Source: Gp13-AA77 sp035949375
GTDB lineage: Bacteria; Acidobacteriota; Terriglobia; UBA7540
Assembly: GCA_035949375.1 (NCBI GenBank)
Contig: DASZIG010000100.1
Span: 45,837-109,836, forward strand
DNA length: 64,000 nt
Direction: 5' to 3'
Part shown: positions 1-8,261 of the stretch, piece by piece
Numbering within the stretch: position 1 is the first letter of the stretch
How the letters are laid out: each line of letters opens with the position of its first letter
Position numbers and translations under genes: made by a program
The notes under the pieces: generated by a model
The model's input: only the letters and a program-made list of their open reading frames with translations
Told to the model about the DNA's origin: nothing
The model's database searches: none

Positions 1-111
1 ACCCTGGGTCAGGCGGCGCGAATTCCGGGGATTACGCCAGCGGCGGTCAGCCTAGTCAACGTTTACATCGAGATTTTCCAGCGCCGGGCCGTGGCACAAG
101 CGTCGGCGTAA
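1..111 (+). CDS. mnmG: 3' end of tRNA uridine-5-carboxymethylaminomethyl modification enzyme MnmG (GidA), partial
   Basis: The window opens inside a plus-strand frame that encodes 36 residues and stops at TAA 109-111. The peptide contains TLGQAARIPGITPAAVSLV, which matches the conserved C-terminal helical tail of MnmG/GidA (family pattern GQASRIxGVTPAAxSLL). MnmG is an FAD-dependent cytoplasmic enzyme that works with MnmE to modify the wobble uridine of several tRNAs; the C-terminal region contacts MnmE. Only the tail is visible, so the catalytic part cannot be checked. The identification rests on this short but characteristic peptide. Confidence 0.82.
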   Translation, partial: TLGQAARIPGITPAAVSLVNVYIEIFQRRAVAQASA

Positions 112-184
112 CGGCTCAGGGCAGGATCGTCGGACCGCGCGACCCGCATTGGACGCAGATAGGGCTTCTCCGGCGCGAGCGCGT

Positions 185-200
185 CCTCAGGTTGCTGAGG
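185..200 (-). terminator. small perfect hairpin after the thioredoxin-like gene
   Basis: CCTCAG, four-base loop GTTG, CTGAGG: a perfect 6-bp stem directly beyond the stop codon (201-203) of the minus-strand thioredoxin-like gene. It lies between convergent genes, so it could act for both strands. There is no T-run on either side, so an intrinsic terminator is only a possibility. Confidence 0.25.
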
Positions 201-686
201 CTATGCTTTGGGCTTCCACTGCTCGAAGAATTGGGTGAAGGCATCGTGCCCGAGGTGGCGGGCGTCCTCAAACTGGCCCTGATCCTGGGAATACAGCAGC
301 CTGCCATGAGGATCGAGGACCGCCAGAGCTGGAATGCCTTTATGCAGAGGGATGTTGTATTTCCGGGCCAGGTCGACGTTCTTATCCATGCGGCCGACGT
401 CGATATGGACCACAACGTAGCTCTTCTCGATGAGGCTGGCGAGCTCAGGCGACCGCATCTGGGCGTCGAGCGCGTGGCAATCGCCGCACCAGTTGGCGCC
501 GAAGTCGAGCACGATGTTTCTACCGGACCCGGAGGCCTCGGCGATGGCAGCGGCGATCTGCTGATGGGCGTCGGCCTTTTCATCGTAGATGGGGTTGTCC
601 GCTGCCGATGCGTACGACAACCCGACCATTACCGCGATCGCGGCAAAACCCGCGTGCTTGCCCACTTGCTTGAGTGTCCGATGCAT
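201..686 (-). CDS. secreted thioredoxin-fold protein with WCGDC motif
   Basis: A 161-aa protein starting at ATG 684-686, preceded by a GGAAAGGCGG-type ribosome-binding site; a longer upstream frame exists but has no family support. Residues 1-28 form a Sec signal peptide (basic start, hydrophobic core, SYASA cleavage-like end), so it should act in the periplasm or at the cell surface. The thioredoxin active site WCGDC is at residues 66-70 (Cys67, Cys70) and the expected cis-proline is in GIPALAV near residue 119. Proteins of this type (DUF255/thioredoxin-7-like) reduce or isomerise disulfides, but the substrate cannot be inferred here. The gene is convergent with mnmG and 180 bp downstream of the RlpA-like gene on the same strand. 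Confidence 0.8.
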   Translation of the reverse strand: MHRTLKQVGKHAGFAAIAVMVGLSYASAADNPIYDEKADAHQQIAAAIAEASGSGRNIVLDFGANWCGDCHALDAQMRSPELASLIEKSYVVVHIDVGRMDKNVDLARKYNIPLHKGIPALAVLDPHGRLLYSQDQGQFEDARHLGHDAFTQFFEQWKPKA

Positions 687-867
687 GCCAATTTCCGCCT
701 TTCCGCGCGGCCGCCCCTTCGAGAGCCGATCAGCCTCAAGGGTATCCGAGCCGGCGTGAAAAGTGAACCGGGAAAAGTCCGGGCGTCGCTGGCCGCGGGT
801 CCGTCCAAAACCGCCTCGCCAGCCGGGCGCACAGGGCTCTCCGGCTGGCAAGAAGAGACAAACAGGT

Positions 868-1341
868 TTACTTTGAGAATCGAGCGCAGGAGATCAGGGG
901 CAGGGCGGCAGAGGGCTCGAGGATATAGCCCTTGGGATAACGGACAACGCTGACTCGCACGGGCGTTCGGCCCGAACCGGCGAAGCCCAGGATTTCCGCG
1001 GCCTTCATGGATACGTCCAGGAGCCGTCCGGCGACGTTCGGACCCCGGTCATTCACGCGCAGGATCACAGCGCGGCCGTTCCTGAGGTTGGTTACTTTGA
1101 TTCTGGAGTTGAAAGGAAGAGTTCGATGAGCAGCCGTAAGCTGGCTCATATCATACTGTTCGCCGCTCGCGGTCTTCCCCGCGGACTCAGCGCCGTACCA
1201 GCTCGCCTCGCCCTCGATCGGAGTCAGGGAAACCCATTGCACCGGCTCAGCCGACTCGTATCGCGCCGGCATCCGCGCCTCGGATCTGGCCGTCAGGACG
1301 AGAAACGCCGCCACTGCACAGCCCATGACCAAATTTTTCAT
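868..1341 (-). CDS. rlpA: RlpA-like septal ring lytic transglycosylase (double-psi beta-barrel)
   Basis: A 157-aa protein with an excellent ribosome-binding site (GGAGGTTGA then ATG at 1341). Residues 1-22 resemble a signal peptide. Residues 45-133 are a double-psi beta-barrel with the RlpA signatures GEASWYG, GKTASGE, LTAAHRTLPF and VNDRGP. Glu61, His72 and Asp98 align with the catalytic Glu/His/Asp of RlpA enzymes that cleave naked glycan strands, so the fold looks active. There is no SPOR domain, which makes this the short form of the family and leaves a septal role uncertain. There is no clear lipobox (ARSEARM), so it may be soluble in the periplasm. Confidence 0.85.
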   Translation of the reverse strand: MKNLVMGCAVAAFLVLTARSEARMPARYESAEPVQWVSLTPIEGEASWYGAESAGKTASGEQYDMSQLTAAHRTLPFNSRIKVTNLRNGRAVILRVNDRGPNVAGRLLDVSMKAAEILGFAGSGRTPVRVSVVRYPKGYILEPSAALPLISCARFSK

Positions 1342-1600
1342 TCAACCTCCACTACAATAGCCGTCAACCGGCAAGAGCCGTTCGAGATCTGCACTGGTTG
1401 TCCGGGATATTGTGCAAATATACAGAATTTGGTAGATTCCGTCAAGGGCCAGCCCTACCTTGTATTAACTCATGAGTTACCAGACTTGTACGCGGTCCGA
1501 TCGCCCGCGTGGCCGGGCAAAGGGGCATGCTAACATGATGGCTTTGAGTGAATCTCGCCGAGCCGGGAGGGGTCGCTTTGGCGGCGCATAGGGGTCAGAA

Positions 1601-2899
1601 ATGCGGATCGTAGTGAAGAGCAACGCGGGAAGGGTCGGATTGGCGGCCGTGGAGGGCGTAGTCTTCGTGCTGCTGACCTTTTGGGTGGGCAAGGCGTACT
1701 TCGCGGAAGTGGTCTCCCGCACGCTCACGGCTGATAATCTTCGGCTCGCCACGCGCCTCGACCCTGACGACTCCGATTACCACCTGGGGCTTGGCCGGCT
1801 GTACCAATACAGCCTCACCGACATCAATCCCACGGAGGCAATCGCCGAGCTGACGCTGGCCGCGGAGAAGAGTCCGTTCGACGCTCAGCCATGGCTCGAC
1901 TTGGGCGCTGCCCAGGAGCTGGCCGGACAGGTCGGGGACGCCGAGGCCAGCCTGCGTCGCGCGGATTACCTGGCTCCAAACTTGCCCGGCTTCCAGTGGG
2001 CCATCGCGAATTTCTTTCTTCTGCACGGCAACGTCGACGAGTCGCTGCGTCATTTCCGCATCGTGCTGGCCGGAACCCCTCAATACAACGCCATCATCTT
2101 CTCGACCGCGTGGAAAGCCGTCGGCAACGCCGACGAAATCCTGGCCAAAGTGATTCCCGATAACGTCAACCCGCAGATCGGCTACATGTATTACCTCGCG
2201 GGGCAGAAGAAGGTGGACGACGCGCAGAAGGTCTGGGCACGAGTCGCCGCCAATCCTGAAACCTTCAGCGCACATGAGGTCGCCCCTTACATCGATTTTC
2301 TCCTGAGGTCTCATGAGTCCGAGGATGCGTACCGGGACTGGACGGATCTCGAAAAGCGCGGGCTCGTCAAAGCACCGAGCGAGCCGGGCAATCTTGTCAG
2401 GGATGGCGACTTTGAGACTGAAACCGCCGGCTTCGGCTTCGGTTGGAACTTTTATCCGCCTCAGGGTGTATACGTCGGCCTCGACACCACCACCTTCCAC
2501 TCGGGCGCGCGCGCCCTTCTCATCAGGTTTCCGGGCAAGGTCAACTACTTCTTCCGGAACGTTTGCCAGAACGTGAGAGTGAGCCCCGGACTCGACTATC
2601 GGGCCCGGGCGTTTATGAAGACCGACGGCATCACCACCAACAGCGGCCCGAGGCTCGAGGTCTTGGATCCCTACGACCCCAAGCAACTCGATCTGCTCTC
2701 GGACCAGCTGACTGGAACTAATGCAGCCTGGAGCCTGCTGACCGTCAACTTCACAACCAAGCCGGACACCCGGCTGGTTGAGGTCTGCGTTACGCGGCTA
2801 CCGAGCGACAAGCTGGATAACCTGATCGAAGGCAGGGTGTGGGTGGATGACGTAAGCCTGGTGAAAGTGGAGCCGGACCCCATGCACTCGCGGCCCTGA
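1601..2899 (+). CDS. membrane-anchored TPR protein with C-terminal jelly-roll-like domain
   Basis: A 432-aa protein from ATG 1601 with AGGGGTC upstream. One N-terminal transmembrane segment (about residues 13-33) is followed by tetratricopeptide-like helical repeats (about 40-200, with the pattern AEASLRRADYLAPNLPGFQWA). The C-terminal part (about 265-425) begins NLVRDGDFE and ends WVDDVSL, the usual boundaries of carbohydrate-binding-module-like beta-sandwich domains. Proteins of this TPR plus jelly-roll layout are often encoded next to O-antigen ligase or exopolysaccharide genes, and this one sits beside such a cluster. A scaffold or glycan-binding role is inference; no catalytic motif is visible. 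Confidence 0.6.
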   Translation: MRIVVKSNAGRVGLAAVEGVVFVLLTFWVGKAYFAEVVSRTLTADNLRLATRLDPDDSDYHLGLGRLYQYSLTDINPTEAIAELTLAAEKSPFDAQPWLDLGAAQELAGQVGDAEASLRRADYLAPNLPGFQWAIANFFLLHGNVDESLRHFRIVLAGTPQYNAIIFSTAWKAVGNADEILAKVIPDNVNPQIGYMYYLAGQKKVDDAQKVWARVAANPETFSAHEVAPYIDFLLRSHESEDAYRDWTDLEKRGLVKAPSEPGNLVRDGDFETETAGFGFGWNFYPPQGVYVGLDTTTFHSGARALLIRFPGKVNYFFRNVCQNVRVSPGLDYRARAFMKTDGITTNSGPRLEVLDPYDPKQLDLLSDQLTGTNAAWSLLTVNFTTKPDTRLVEVCVTRLPSDKLDNLIEGRVWVDDVSLVKVEPDPMHSRP

Positions 2900-2966
2900 G
2901 TGCGGGCTGACTGAACGCGCCAATGAGAGTTTGCGAGCCAGGGGACCGTTATAGGGGGGATCGGCG

Positions 2967-3890
2967 ATGATGAGTCGGCCGATGTCGAGCAATCCGCGCA
3001 GTGGCCCGCGCCATGAACGGAAGAACCGCAAGGCATATCAATTTCCGCAGGCCGGTTCGCAAGTTTCGATAATTGTTACTATCTTACTTCTGACGATAAC
3101 GAGCCTGTCGTGCGTCGACTTGACGCAAGTCACGCAATTCGCCAAGTCGAGCCAGGACGTTGGAAACACCTTCAAGGCCCTGAGCAGCGATACGGCGGCG
3201 GTGTGCGGGTCTGCCGCGACCTTTTTCCCGCCGGGGCAGGCGCCCCTGAACTGCGATCGTTACGTGCAACTGCAGCCGGCTCTCGCCAAGGTGAACGACG
3301 TTTTGTTTGCATACATCGCCAGCCTGGGCAAGATCGCGTGCATAGCCCCTCCGAAGGATGCGTTTACCAATGTCGGTGCGGAACTCAAGCAGGCCGATGC
3401 TTCCATCAGCCAGGCGGACCAGAACAACGCGAAAGCCGCGGGCGGGCTTGCCGACGCGCTCAGCAAGATCATCCTAAGCGGGTATCAGCGGCATGAGTTG
3501 GCCAGGATGATTCACGAAAGCAACTCTTCCGTGCAGGCCGTGGTGTCTTTTTTGTCCGGCTACGCGGCCGCCCAATCCGAGCTGCTTCTCAATAACACCT
3601 GGACGCTCGAAGAAGAATACTGCAACAGCAACCGGAATCAACTGGGCGCCGCAGAGCCCCTTGCGGCGAAGCTCCTTGCGCAGAAGTGTGACGACGATAA
3701 GGCGAGAATCAACACCAAAGTTGCGGCCGTCGAGCAGTATCAGAAAGCTCTGGCGACCATCGCGGCAACGCATGACATTCTGGACAAGAAAAGAAACTCT
3801 TTGACCAAGAAAGAATTACTCCACGATATCGGTCCGCAGACATCCTCTCTGAGCGCTGCGGCGCTGGCCATGCAAAAGGCATTGCAGTAA
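2967..3890 (+). CDS. unrecognised helical envelope protein
   Basis: A 307-aa protein starting at ATG 2967 with a GGGGGGA purine run upstream. A basic stretch (residues 15-25) is followed by a hydrophobic segment (about 32-49) ending in SLSC, so it is either a signal-anchored protein or an atypical lipoprotein with Cys49 as the modified residue. The rest is predicted helical, rich in Ala, Gln, Asn, Ser and Lys, with five further cysteines. I recognise no family. It is followed after 11 bases by another small helical protein, suggesting a two-gene unit. Codon use matches the neighbours and nothing suggests a broken gene. Confidence 0.55.
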   Translation: MMSRPMSSNPRSGPRHERKNRKAYQFPQAGSQVSIIVTILLLTITSLSCVDLTQVTQFAKSSQDVGNTFKALSSDTAAVCGSAATFFPPGQAPLNCDRYVQLQPALAKVNDVLFAYIASLGKIACIAPPKDAFTNVGAELKQADASISQADQNNAKAAGGLADALSKIILSGYQRHELARMIHESNSSVQAVVSFLSGYAAAQSELLLNNTWTLEEEYCNSNRNQLGAAEPLAAKLLAQKCDDDKARINTKVAAVEQYQKALATIAATHDILDKKRNSLTKKELLHDIGPQTSSLSAAALAMQKALQ

Positions 3891-3901
3891 CGAGGTGAGG
3901 G

Positions 3902-4312
3902 ATGGGTCTCAATGCACAGGATCTGAAGAATATCGCAAGTGCGCTTTCAGCGCTCGCGCGGGCGCTCGCGGATTGGGGAAACACGCACCCCATCACAGAT
4001 CCGACGCAACAAGCCCAGTTTGATGATTTCGTTTCCAGCCTGGTTCAGGCGTCCGACAGCCTGATGAACGCCGCGGTCACGGCGGCGCTGGCAAATGTCG
4101 CTGTCTCAGCCGCCGACCTTCAGAACGCCACCGACAGGGCGCGGCATACGCTCAAAGTCATCAACGATGTCACGACGGCGCTCAAGATCGCCGGCGCGGC
4201 CGTCGCGCTGGGAACATCTCTCCTGAGTCCGACGCCGTCGACCGTAAGTGGGGCGCTGAACGGCTTGGTGCAAGCTGTTCAGCCGGCTTCGCCGGCGCCC
4301 ACGGGTTCGTGA
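3902..4312 (+). CDS. small alanine-rich helical protein, unrecognised
   Basis: A 136-aa protein starting at ATG 3902, with GAGGTGAGGG immediately upstream as the ribosome-binding site and only 11 bases after the preceding stop. The sequence is mostly amphipathic helix, with a short hydrophobic stretch near residues 95-108 (IAGAAVALGTSLLS) and a Pro/Ser/Ala-rich tail. There is no signal peptide. The strong translation signals and tight spacing support a real gene that probably works with the protein encoded just before it. The function is unknown. Its 3' end contains a perfect GCCGGC-TTC-GCCGGC hairpin (4282-4296). Confidence 0.5.
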   Translation: MGLNAQDLKNIASALSALARALADWGNTHPITDPTQQAQFDDFVSSLVQASDSLMNAAVTAALANVAVSAADLQNATDRARHTLKVINDVTTALKIAGAAVALGTSLLSPTPSTVSGALNGLVQAVQPASPAPTGS

Positions 4313-4426
4313 GGCCGGTTGTTCCGCCCGCACGGTCACGAAGTCGAGCGCCGGGAAGCTTGGGCAAGCACGGTGGGTGCTGATGGGTGACGCTGCTTGA
4401 TGATATGACTTCGGGAAAGAGTCGTA

Positions 4427-5851
4427 CTAATGGCGTCCGTGGGCCGTGCGAACTCGCTCTCGGACGGGATCCTGACTCGACGACTCTTCGCGCTTCTCGA
4501 TGCAAGCCGCCTTGTAGCCGATCCCGAGGACCACGGCCACGATCAGGGCGTTCGCGGGCACCTGCAGATTGAAATCGGTGGCGCTGTGAATCAGGATGGC
4601 GAAAATGCTTCCCACGCAACCGAGGAGGACCGCGGGACGGTAGCGGCGGGAGTCGCGGAGAAACGTGATGGCCATCTTGACCAGAAGGTAGAGAATTGGC
4701 AGGAACAGCAGCGCCGCGCCCACCAATCCTGTCTCGCATGCGAACTCGACGAAGTCGTTGTGAGCGTGGTCCACGAAGTAGGTGACCCAGCCGGTCTGGT
4801 AGTGGCGGAAAGTGGTCGCAAACGTTCCCAGTCCCGTGCCGGTCCAGCGATAATCGCGAATGATGCCGAGAGCGTCGCGCGAAAATGACAACCGCGAACC
4901 CGTGCTGAACGACTGGCTGCCGAGGCCAAGCTCTTCGAAGCGCGACAACACGGGGTCAAGCCCGATCCAGAGCCCGTAGCCCACCGAAACGGCCAGAAAC
5001 GCGAACAAGCCGAGCAGCCAGGTCTTGCGTCGAACCCTCAATTGCGCCAGCAGGGCGACGAAAAGAAGGCTCAGGATGGCGCCCAGAATGGCGCCGCGCG
5101 ACCGGGAAAACAACAATCCCACCAGCATGACCACCAACAGAAACATGTACACCAGGACCTGAAAGCCCGCGGACGCGCTCGACTGGTCGCGCCTCGACGC
5201 ACCTCTGCGCCGGTTCTCCTGCCAGATCTGGAAATAGTAAAGAATCGAGCCCACCAGAAAAGGCAGGGTGAGCTCCAGCACGCCGCCGAAGTGATTGTGG
5301 TTGATGTAGGTTCCGCTCGCCATTCCCGTATAGTATTTCTTGCTGTACGTGAAGATTTTCTGCCATCCGGTGAGATACTGCACCGAGCCGTAGACGGCCT
5401 CAAACAGGCCGATGCCGATCAGGACGCGCACCAGCAGGCTGCGCCGTTTCTTCGAATCGAACACGCGCACGGCAATCGTGAAGGCGGCGAGATATGCCAG
5501 CAGACGAATCCAGGTGAGAAGGGTGGCGTGGGGGTCGGTGCTCAGCGTCAGCCATGCGGGCTCATGAAGAACCGTCGCCGGGGGGACGCGAAAGCGGGCG
5601 GGCTCGAGCGCGCGCACCAAGCCGGCCGGAAGAGGCACGATTTCGAAACCGACCCAGGCGACGAACAGCAGGGGCCAGACGGGCACCGGCAGGTCGAGGT
5701 TGCCGTGCCATGTCTCCTGAACCATGACCGCCAGCAGCGCCCCGAACAGGACGATTTCCATCAACGAGTAGGTCAGGGGCTGGACTCCGCCAAAATCCAG
5801 AGCGGTTCCCACCAACACTACCGCCAGGACCACCTCGATAAACCGATTCAT
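4427..5851 (-). CDS. O-antigen ligase/polymerase-like membrane protein (Wzy/WaaL superfamily), first of three
   Basis: A 474-aa polytopic membrane protein from ATG 5851 with roughly 11-12 hydrophobic segments. The Wzy_C signature is clear: a large periplasmic loop followed by GTGLGTF and VDHAHNDFVEFACETG. The family transfers lipid-linked glycan repeats to a growing chain or an acceptor at the outer face of the inner membrane. Its start lies 15 bases from the stop of an initiating sugar transferase on the same strand, so the two are probably co-transcribed from the promoter near 7420. Polymerase and ligase cannot be told apart from sequence. Two more proteins of this superfamily occur at 14914-16245 and 35335-36909. 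Confidence 0.85.
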   Translation of the reverse strand: MNRFIEVVLAVVLVGTALDFGGVQPLTYSLMEIVLFGALLAVMVQETWHGNLDLPVPVWPLLFVAWVGFEIVPLPAGLVRALEPARFRVPPATVLHEPAWLTLSTDPHATLLTWIRLLAYLAAFTIAVRVFDSKKRRSLLVRVLIGIGLFEAVYGSVQYLTGWQKIFTYSKKYYTGMASGTYINHNHFGGVLELTLPFLVGSILYYFQIWQENRRRGASRRDQSSASAGFQVLVYMFLLVVMLVGLLFSRSRGAILGAILSLLFVALLAQLRVRRKTWLLGLFAFLAVSVGYGLWIGLDPVLSRFEELGLGSQSFSTGSRLSFSRDALGIIRDYRWTGTGLGTFATTFRHYQTGWVTYFVDHAHNDFVEFACETGLVGAALLFLPILYLLVKMAITFLRDSRRYRPAVLLGCVGSIFAILIHSATDFNLQVPANALIVAVVLGIGYKAACIEKREESSSQDPVRERVRTAHGRH

Positions 5852-5866
5852 AGCTGGGGCGGCGCG

Positions 5867-7255
5867 CTAATAAGCATTGCGGTCGCGAAAGCCTCTCCAC
5901 AGAGTTAGCCAGAGTATTTTCAGATCGAAGCCGAAGGACCAGTTCTGAAGGTAATACAGATCGCACTCGATGCGGCGCGCGATGGACGTCTGGCCGCGCC
6001 AGCCGTTCACCTGCGCCCAGCCCGTAATCCCGGACCTCAGGAAGTGACGCGCGTTATACTTCTCCACTTCCTCGGCATACTTGTTCACGTAGTGGGGCAC
6101 CTCGGGGCGGGGGCCAACCAGGCTCATGTCTCCACAGAGCACGTTCCACAACTGGGGGAGTTCATCCAGATTGAGGCGGCGCAGAAAGACGCCCACGGGA
6201 GTGCAGCGTTCGTCGTTCAGCGTGGTTCTGCCGAGGTCCGCCGTCTGCTGGTCCTGTACGCGCATCGTCCTGAACTTATACATCATGAACACGCGGCCAT
6301 GCAGGCTCACGCGGCGCTGGCAGAAGAAGACCGGCCCGGCCGAGCTGAGTTTGATCAGAAATGCGACGAGGATCATGACAGGCGCGAGCAGCAGCAGCAG
6401 TCCCGCAGATACCGTCATGTCAAACGAACGCTTCAGCAGCGCATAGACCAGAGAATCAGCCGGGCTGCGGTGTAGGTCCACCACCGACGTCCCGAAGACC
6501 TCGAAAACCGTGGTGCTCGAAGCAACCTCGCTCAAAAAGTCGCACACGAGCCGCGAGGGCACGGGAACACGAGCCAGGGTCCGTCGCAGTTCCGGCACGA
6601 CCGTGAGCTGGGCCAGAGACAGCGCCACCAGAATCTCGTCGAGGCGCTCACGCCGGCAGACAGATTCCAGATCCTCCACGCCCCCCAGACGCCGGACCAC
6701 TCCGCCCGGATTGTCGCCGACAGCCAGATACCCGATCACCTTGCATGGCACCCAGGAGTTCTCGCGGATACGCTCCGCCACGCGCTCCGCATAAGCGCCG
6801 TCGCCGACAATCAGAATCTTCAGTTGCTCACGGGCGATGGCATGACGCCGCGACAGCCAGAGCAGAAGGCGAGGGGTAATGGAGGTCAGAAGAAGGGTCA
6901 GGAAACCGAGGATCACCACAAAAAGGCGCGAAAAGGTGTAGGAACGAACAAAGAACGCGCCGAAGAAGACGACCATTAGGGTGGCGGCCGCTACCACCAG
7001 GTTTCGACGGTTCCAGAGAGCCCGATTCGAGGCCACCCACAACTGATCGAGCTCGGCGACGCGGCACGTCGCGCCGAATGCCACCACGGAAAGGATGAAG
7101 AGAAGCAGATAGCCGGTGGGCTCCATCTGCATGCGATCCGGAATCCAGCCGGAGCGGAAGCGCACCCAAAAGGCCACCCAATAGGCGATGGTGAAAGCGC
7201 CGTAGAGGCCGGCCTTCAGAGCAATCTGCTGGATGATGAGCTTGCTGCGGATCAT
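5867..7255 (-). CDS. undecaprenyl-phosphate sugar phosphotransferase (WbaP/WcaJ-type initiating transferase)
   Basis: A 462-aa protein. I chose ATG 7253-7255; an in-frame TTG at 7276 would add seven residues. Four to five N-terminal membrane helices are followed by a Rossmann-like CoA_binding_3 region (LKILIVGDGAYAERVAERI). The C-terminal bacterial sugar transferase domain carries KRSFDMTVSAGLLLL, MYKFRTM, LDELPQLWNVL and DMSLVGPRP. The family moves a sugar-1-phosphate from a nucleotide sugar to undecaprenyl phosphate, the first step of repeat-unit assembly at the cytoplasmic face. The typical DE pair in LDELPQ is intact. A second enzyme of this kind lies at 39340-40779, so the region may start two glycans or use two sugars. 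Confidence 0.88.
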   Translation of the reverse strand: MIRSKLIIQQIALKAGLYGAFTIAYWVAFWVRFRSGWIPDRMQMEPTGYLLLFILSVVAFGATCRVAELDQLWVASNRALWNRRNLVVAAATLMVVFFGAFFVRSYTFSRLFVVILGFLTLLLTSITPRLLLWLSRRHAIAREQLKILIVGDGAYAERVAERIRENSWVPCKVIGYLAVGDNPGGVVRRLGGVEDLESVCRRERLDEILVALSLAQLTVVPELRRTLARVPVPSRLVCDFLSEVASSTTVFEVFGTSVVDLHRSPADSLVYALLKRSFDMTVSAGLLLLLAPVMILVAFLIKLSSAGPVFFCQRRVSLHGRVFMMYKFRTMRVQDQQTADLGRTTLNDERCTPVGVFLRRLNLDELPQLWNVLCGDMSLVGPRPEVPHYVNKYAEEVEKYNARHFLRSGITGWAQVNGWRGQTSIARRIECDLYYLQNWSFGFDLKILWLTLWRGFRDRNAY

Positions 7256-7418
7256 AGGCGTTAGTTCAGCGGCCAACGGCTCTCATCGAGCCCGTTCACT
7301 GCAACACCCACAGGCGAGCCGTACCAAACAATGTTATTGATGATCGAAGCACTGGACGCGGGCCAGCCGCGCGGTTTGGTCGAGCAACCGCGAGCCTCGA
7401 TCTTCGCAACGCGAAATC

Positions 7419-7427
7419 ATTATAACA
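7419..7427 (-). promoter_or_regulatory. extended -10 promoter for the sugar transferase/ligase pair
   Basis: Read on the minus strand this is TGTTATAAT: a perfect TATAAT with the TGn extension. There is no good -35, as expected for an extended -10 site. Transcription would start near 7412 and give a leader of about 155 bases before the sugar transferase start at 7255. Confidence 0.45.
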
Positions 7428-7514
7428 CCGTCGCAGGGCTTAAGTTGCGGTCGCTCGGCCATTTTCGGCGCGTCGGCTACTGGGAGCGGAGGAATCCTGC
7501 CTGGGAAGTCAACC

Positions 7515-8111
7515 CTATGGTCCGAAAATCTCCTGCTCCACGAAGTCGCAGAGAATATGGCCGATCAGGATGTGAGTTTCCTGAATGCGCGGCGTTTCTT
7601 CCGACGGCATTTGAAGACAAAGGTCGACTTCGGGCTTCAATCGGCCGCCCGAGTGCCCGGTCATGGCGACGGTGACCAGGCCCTTGGCGCGGGCTGCCTG
7701 CACGCCGCGGACGACGCTCTGCGAATTGCCGCTGGTGGAGATCCCGATCGCCACGTCGCCCGGCGCGCCGAGCGCCTCCACCTGGCGGGCGTAGACGTGC
7801 TCGAAGCTGTAGTCATTGGAGATGGCCGTAAGCGCTGAGGTGTTGGCCGTCAGGGCGATCGCTGCAAGCCCCCGGCGCTCCAGCTTATAACGTCCGGCCA
7901 GCTCCGCCGCGATATGCTGGGCATCCGCGGCGCTGCCCCCGTTGCCGAATAGCAGTACCTTTCCTCCCGACCGGAGCGAGAGGACAACCGCCCGGGCGGC
8001 CTGCTCCAGAGCCTGAAGAAGACTGGCGTCCTCAAGCAGGGCCCGCTTCACCGCCATGCTCTCCTCGACCTGTATTCGGACGAAGTCCGGAAATTTGCCT
8101 GTCACCGGCAC
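7515..8111 (-). CDS. gmhA: sedoheptulose-7-phosphate isomerase (phosphoheptose isomerase)
   Basis: A 198-aa protein with a GTG start at 8109-8111. It has the SIS fold with the GmhA signatures FGNGGSAADAQHIAAEL, ISTSGNSQSV and RIQETHILIGHILCDFVE; the Glu of AAEL and the Gln/His in the last motif are catalytic in characterised GmhA. The enzyme converts sedoheptulose 7-phosphate to D-glycero-manno-heptose 7-phosphate in the cytoplasm, the first step to heptose for LPS core or surface glycan. No heptose kinase, phosphatase or nucleotidyltransferase (HldE/HddA/GmhB/HddC) is in the window, so the rest of the pathway must lie elsewhere. Confidence 0.9.
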   Translation of the reverse strand: MPVTGKFPDFVRIQVEESMAVKRALLEDASLLQALEQAARAVVLSLRSGGKVLLFGNGGSAADAQHIAAELAGRYKLERRGLAAIALTANTSALTAISNDYSFEHVYARQVEALGAPGDVAIGISTSGNSQSVVRGVQAARAKGLVTVAMTGHSGGRLKPEVDLCLQMPSEETPRIQETHILIGHILCDFVEQEIFGP

Positions 8112-8261
8112 TCAATTCGCTCCTCGAAGCTTTCAAACCGCATCCGAAAAAACGCAGGGCCCCCCGGCCAAGCCGTTACTGATTCTAAAGGAGATAGTGG
8201 GTTCGTTCCTTGATTTCAGCACTTTTTTCCGTCCGGAGATCCACGGTGGCTGACGGCCCTT

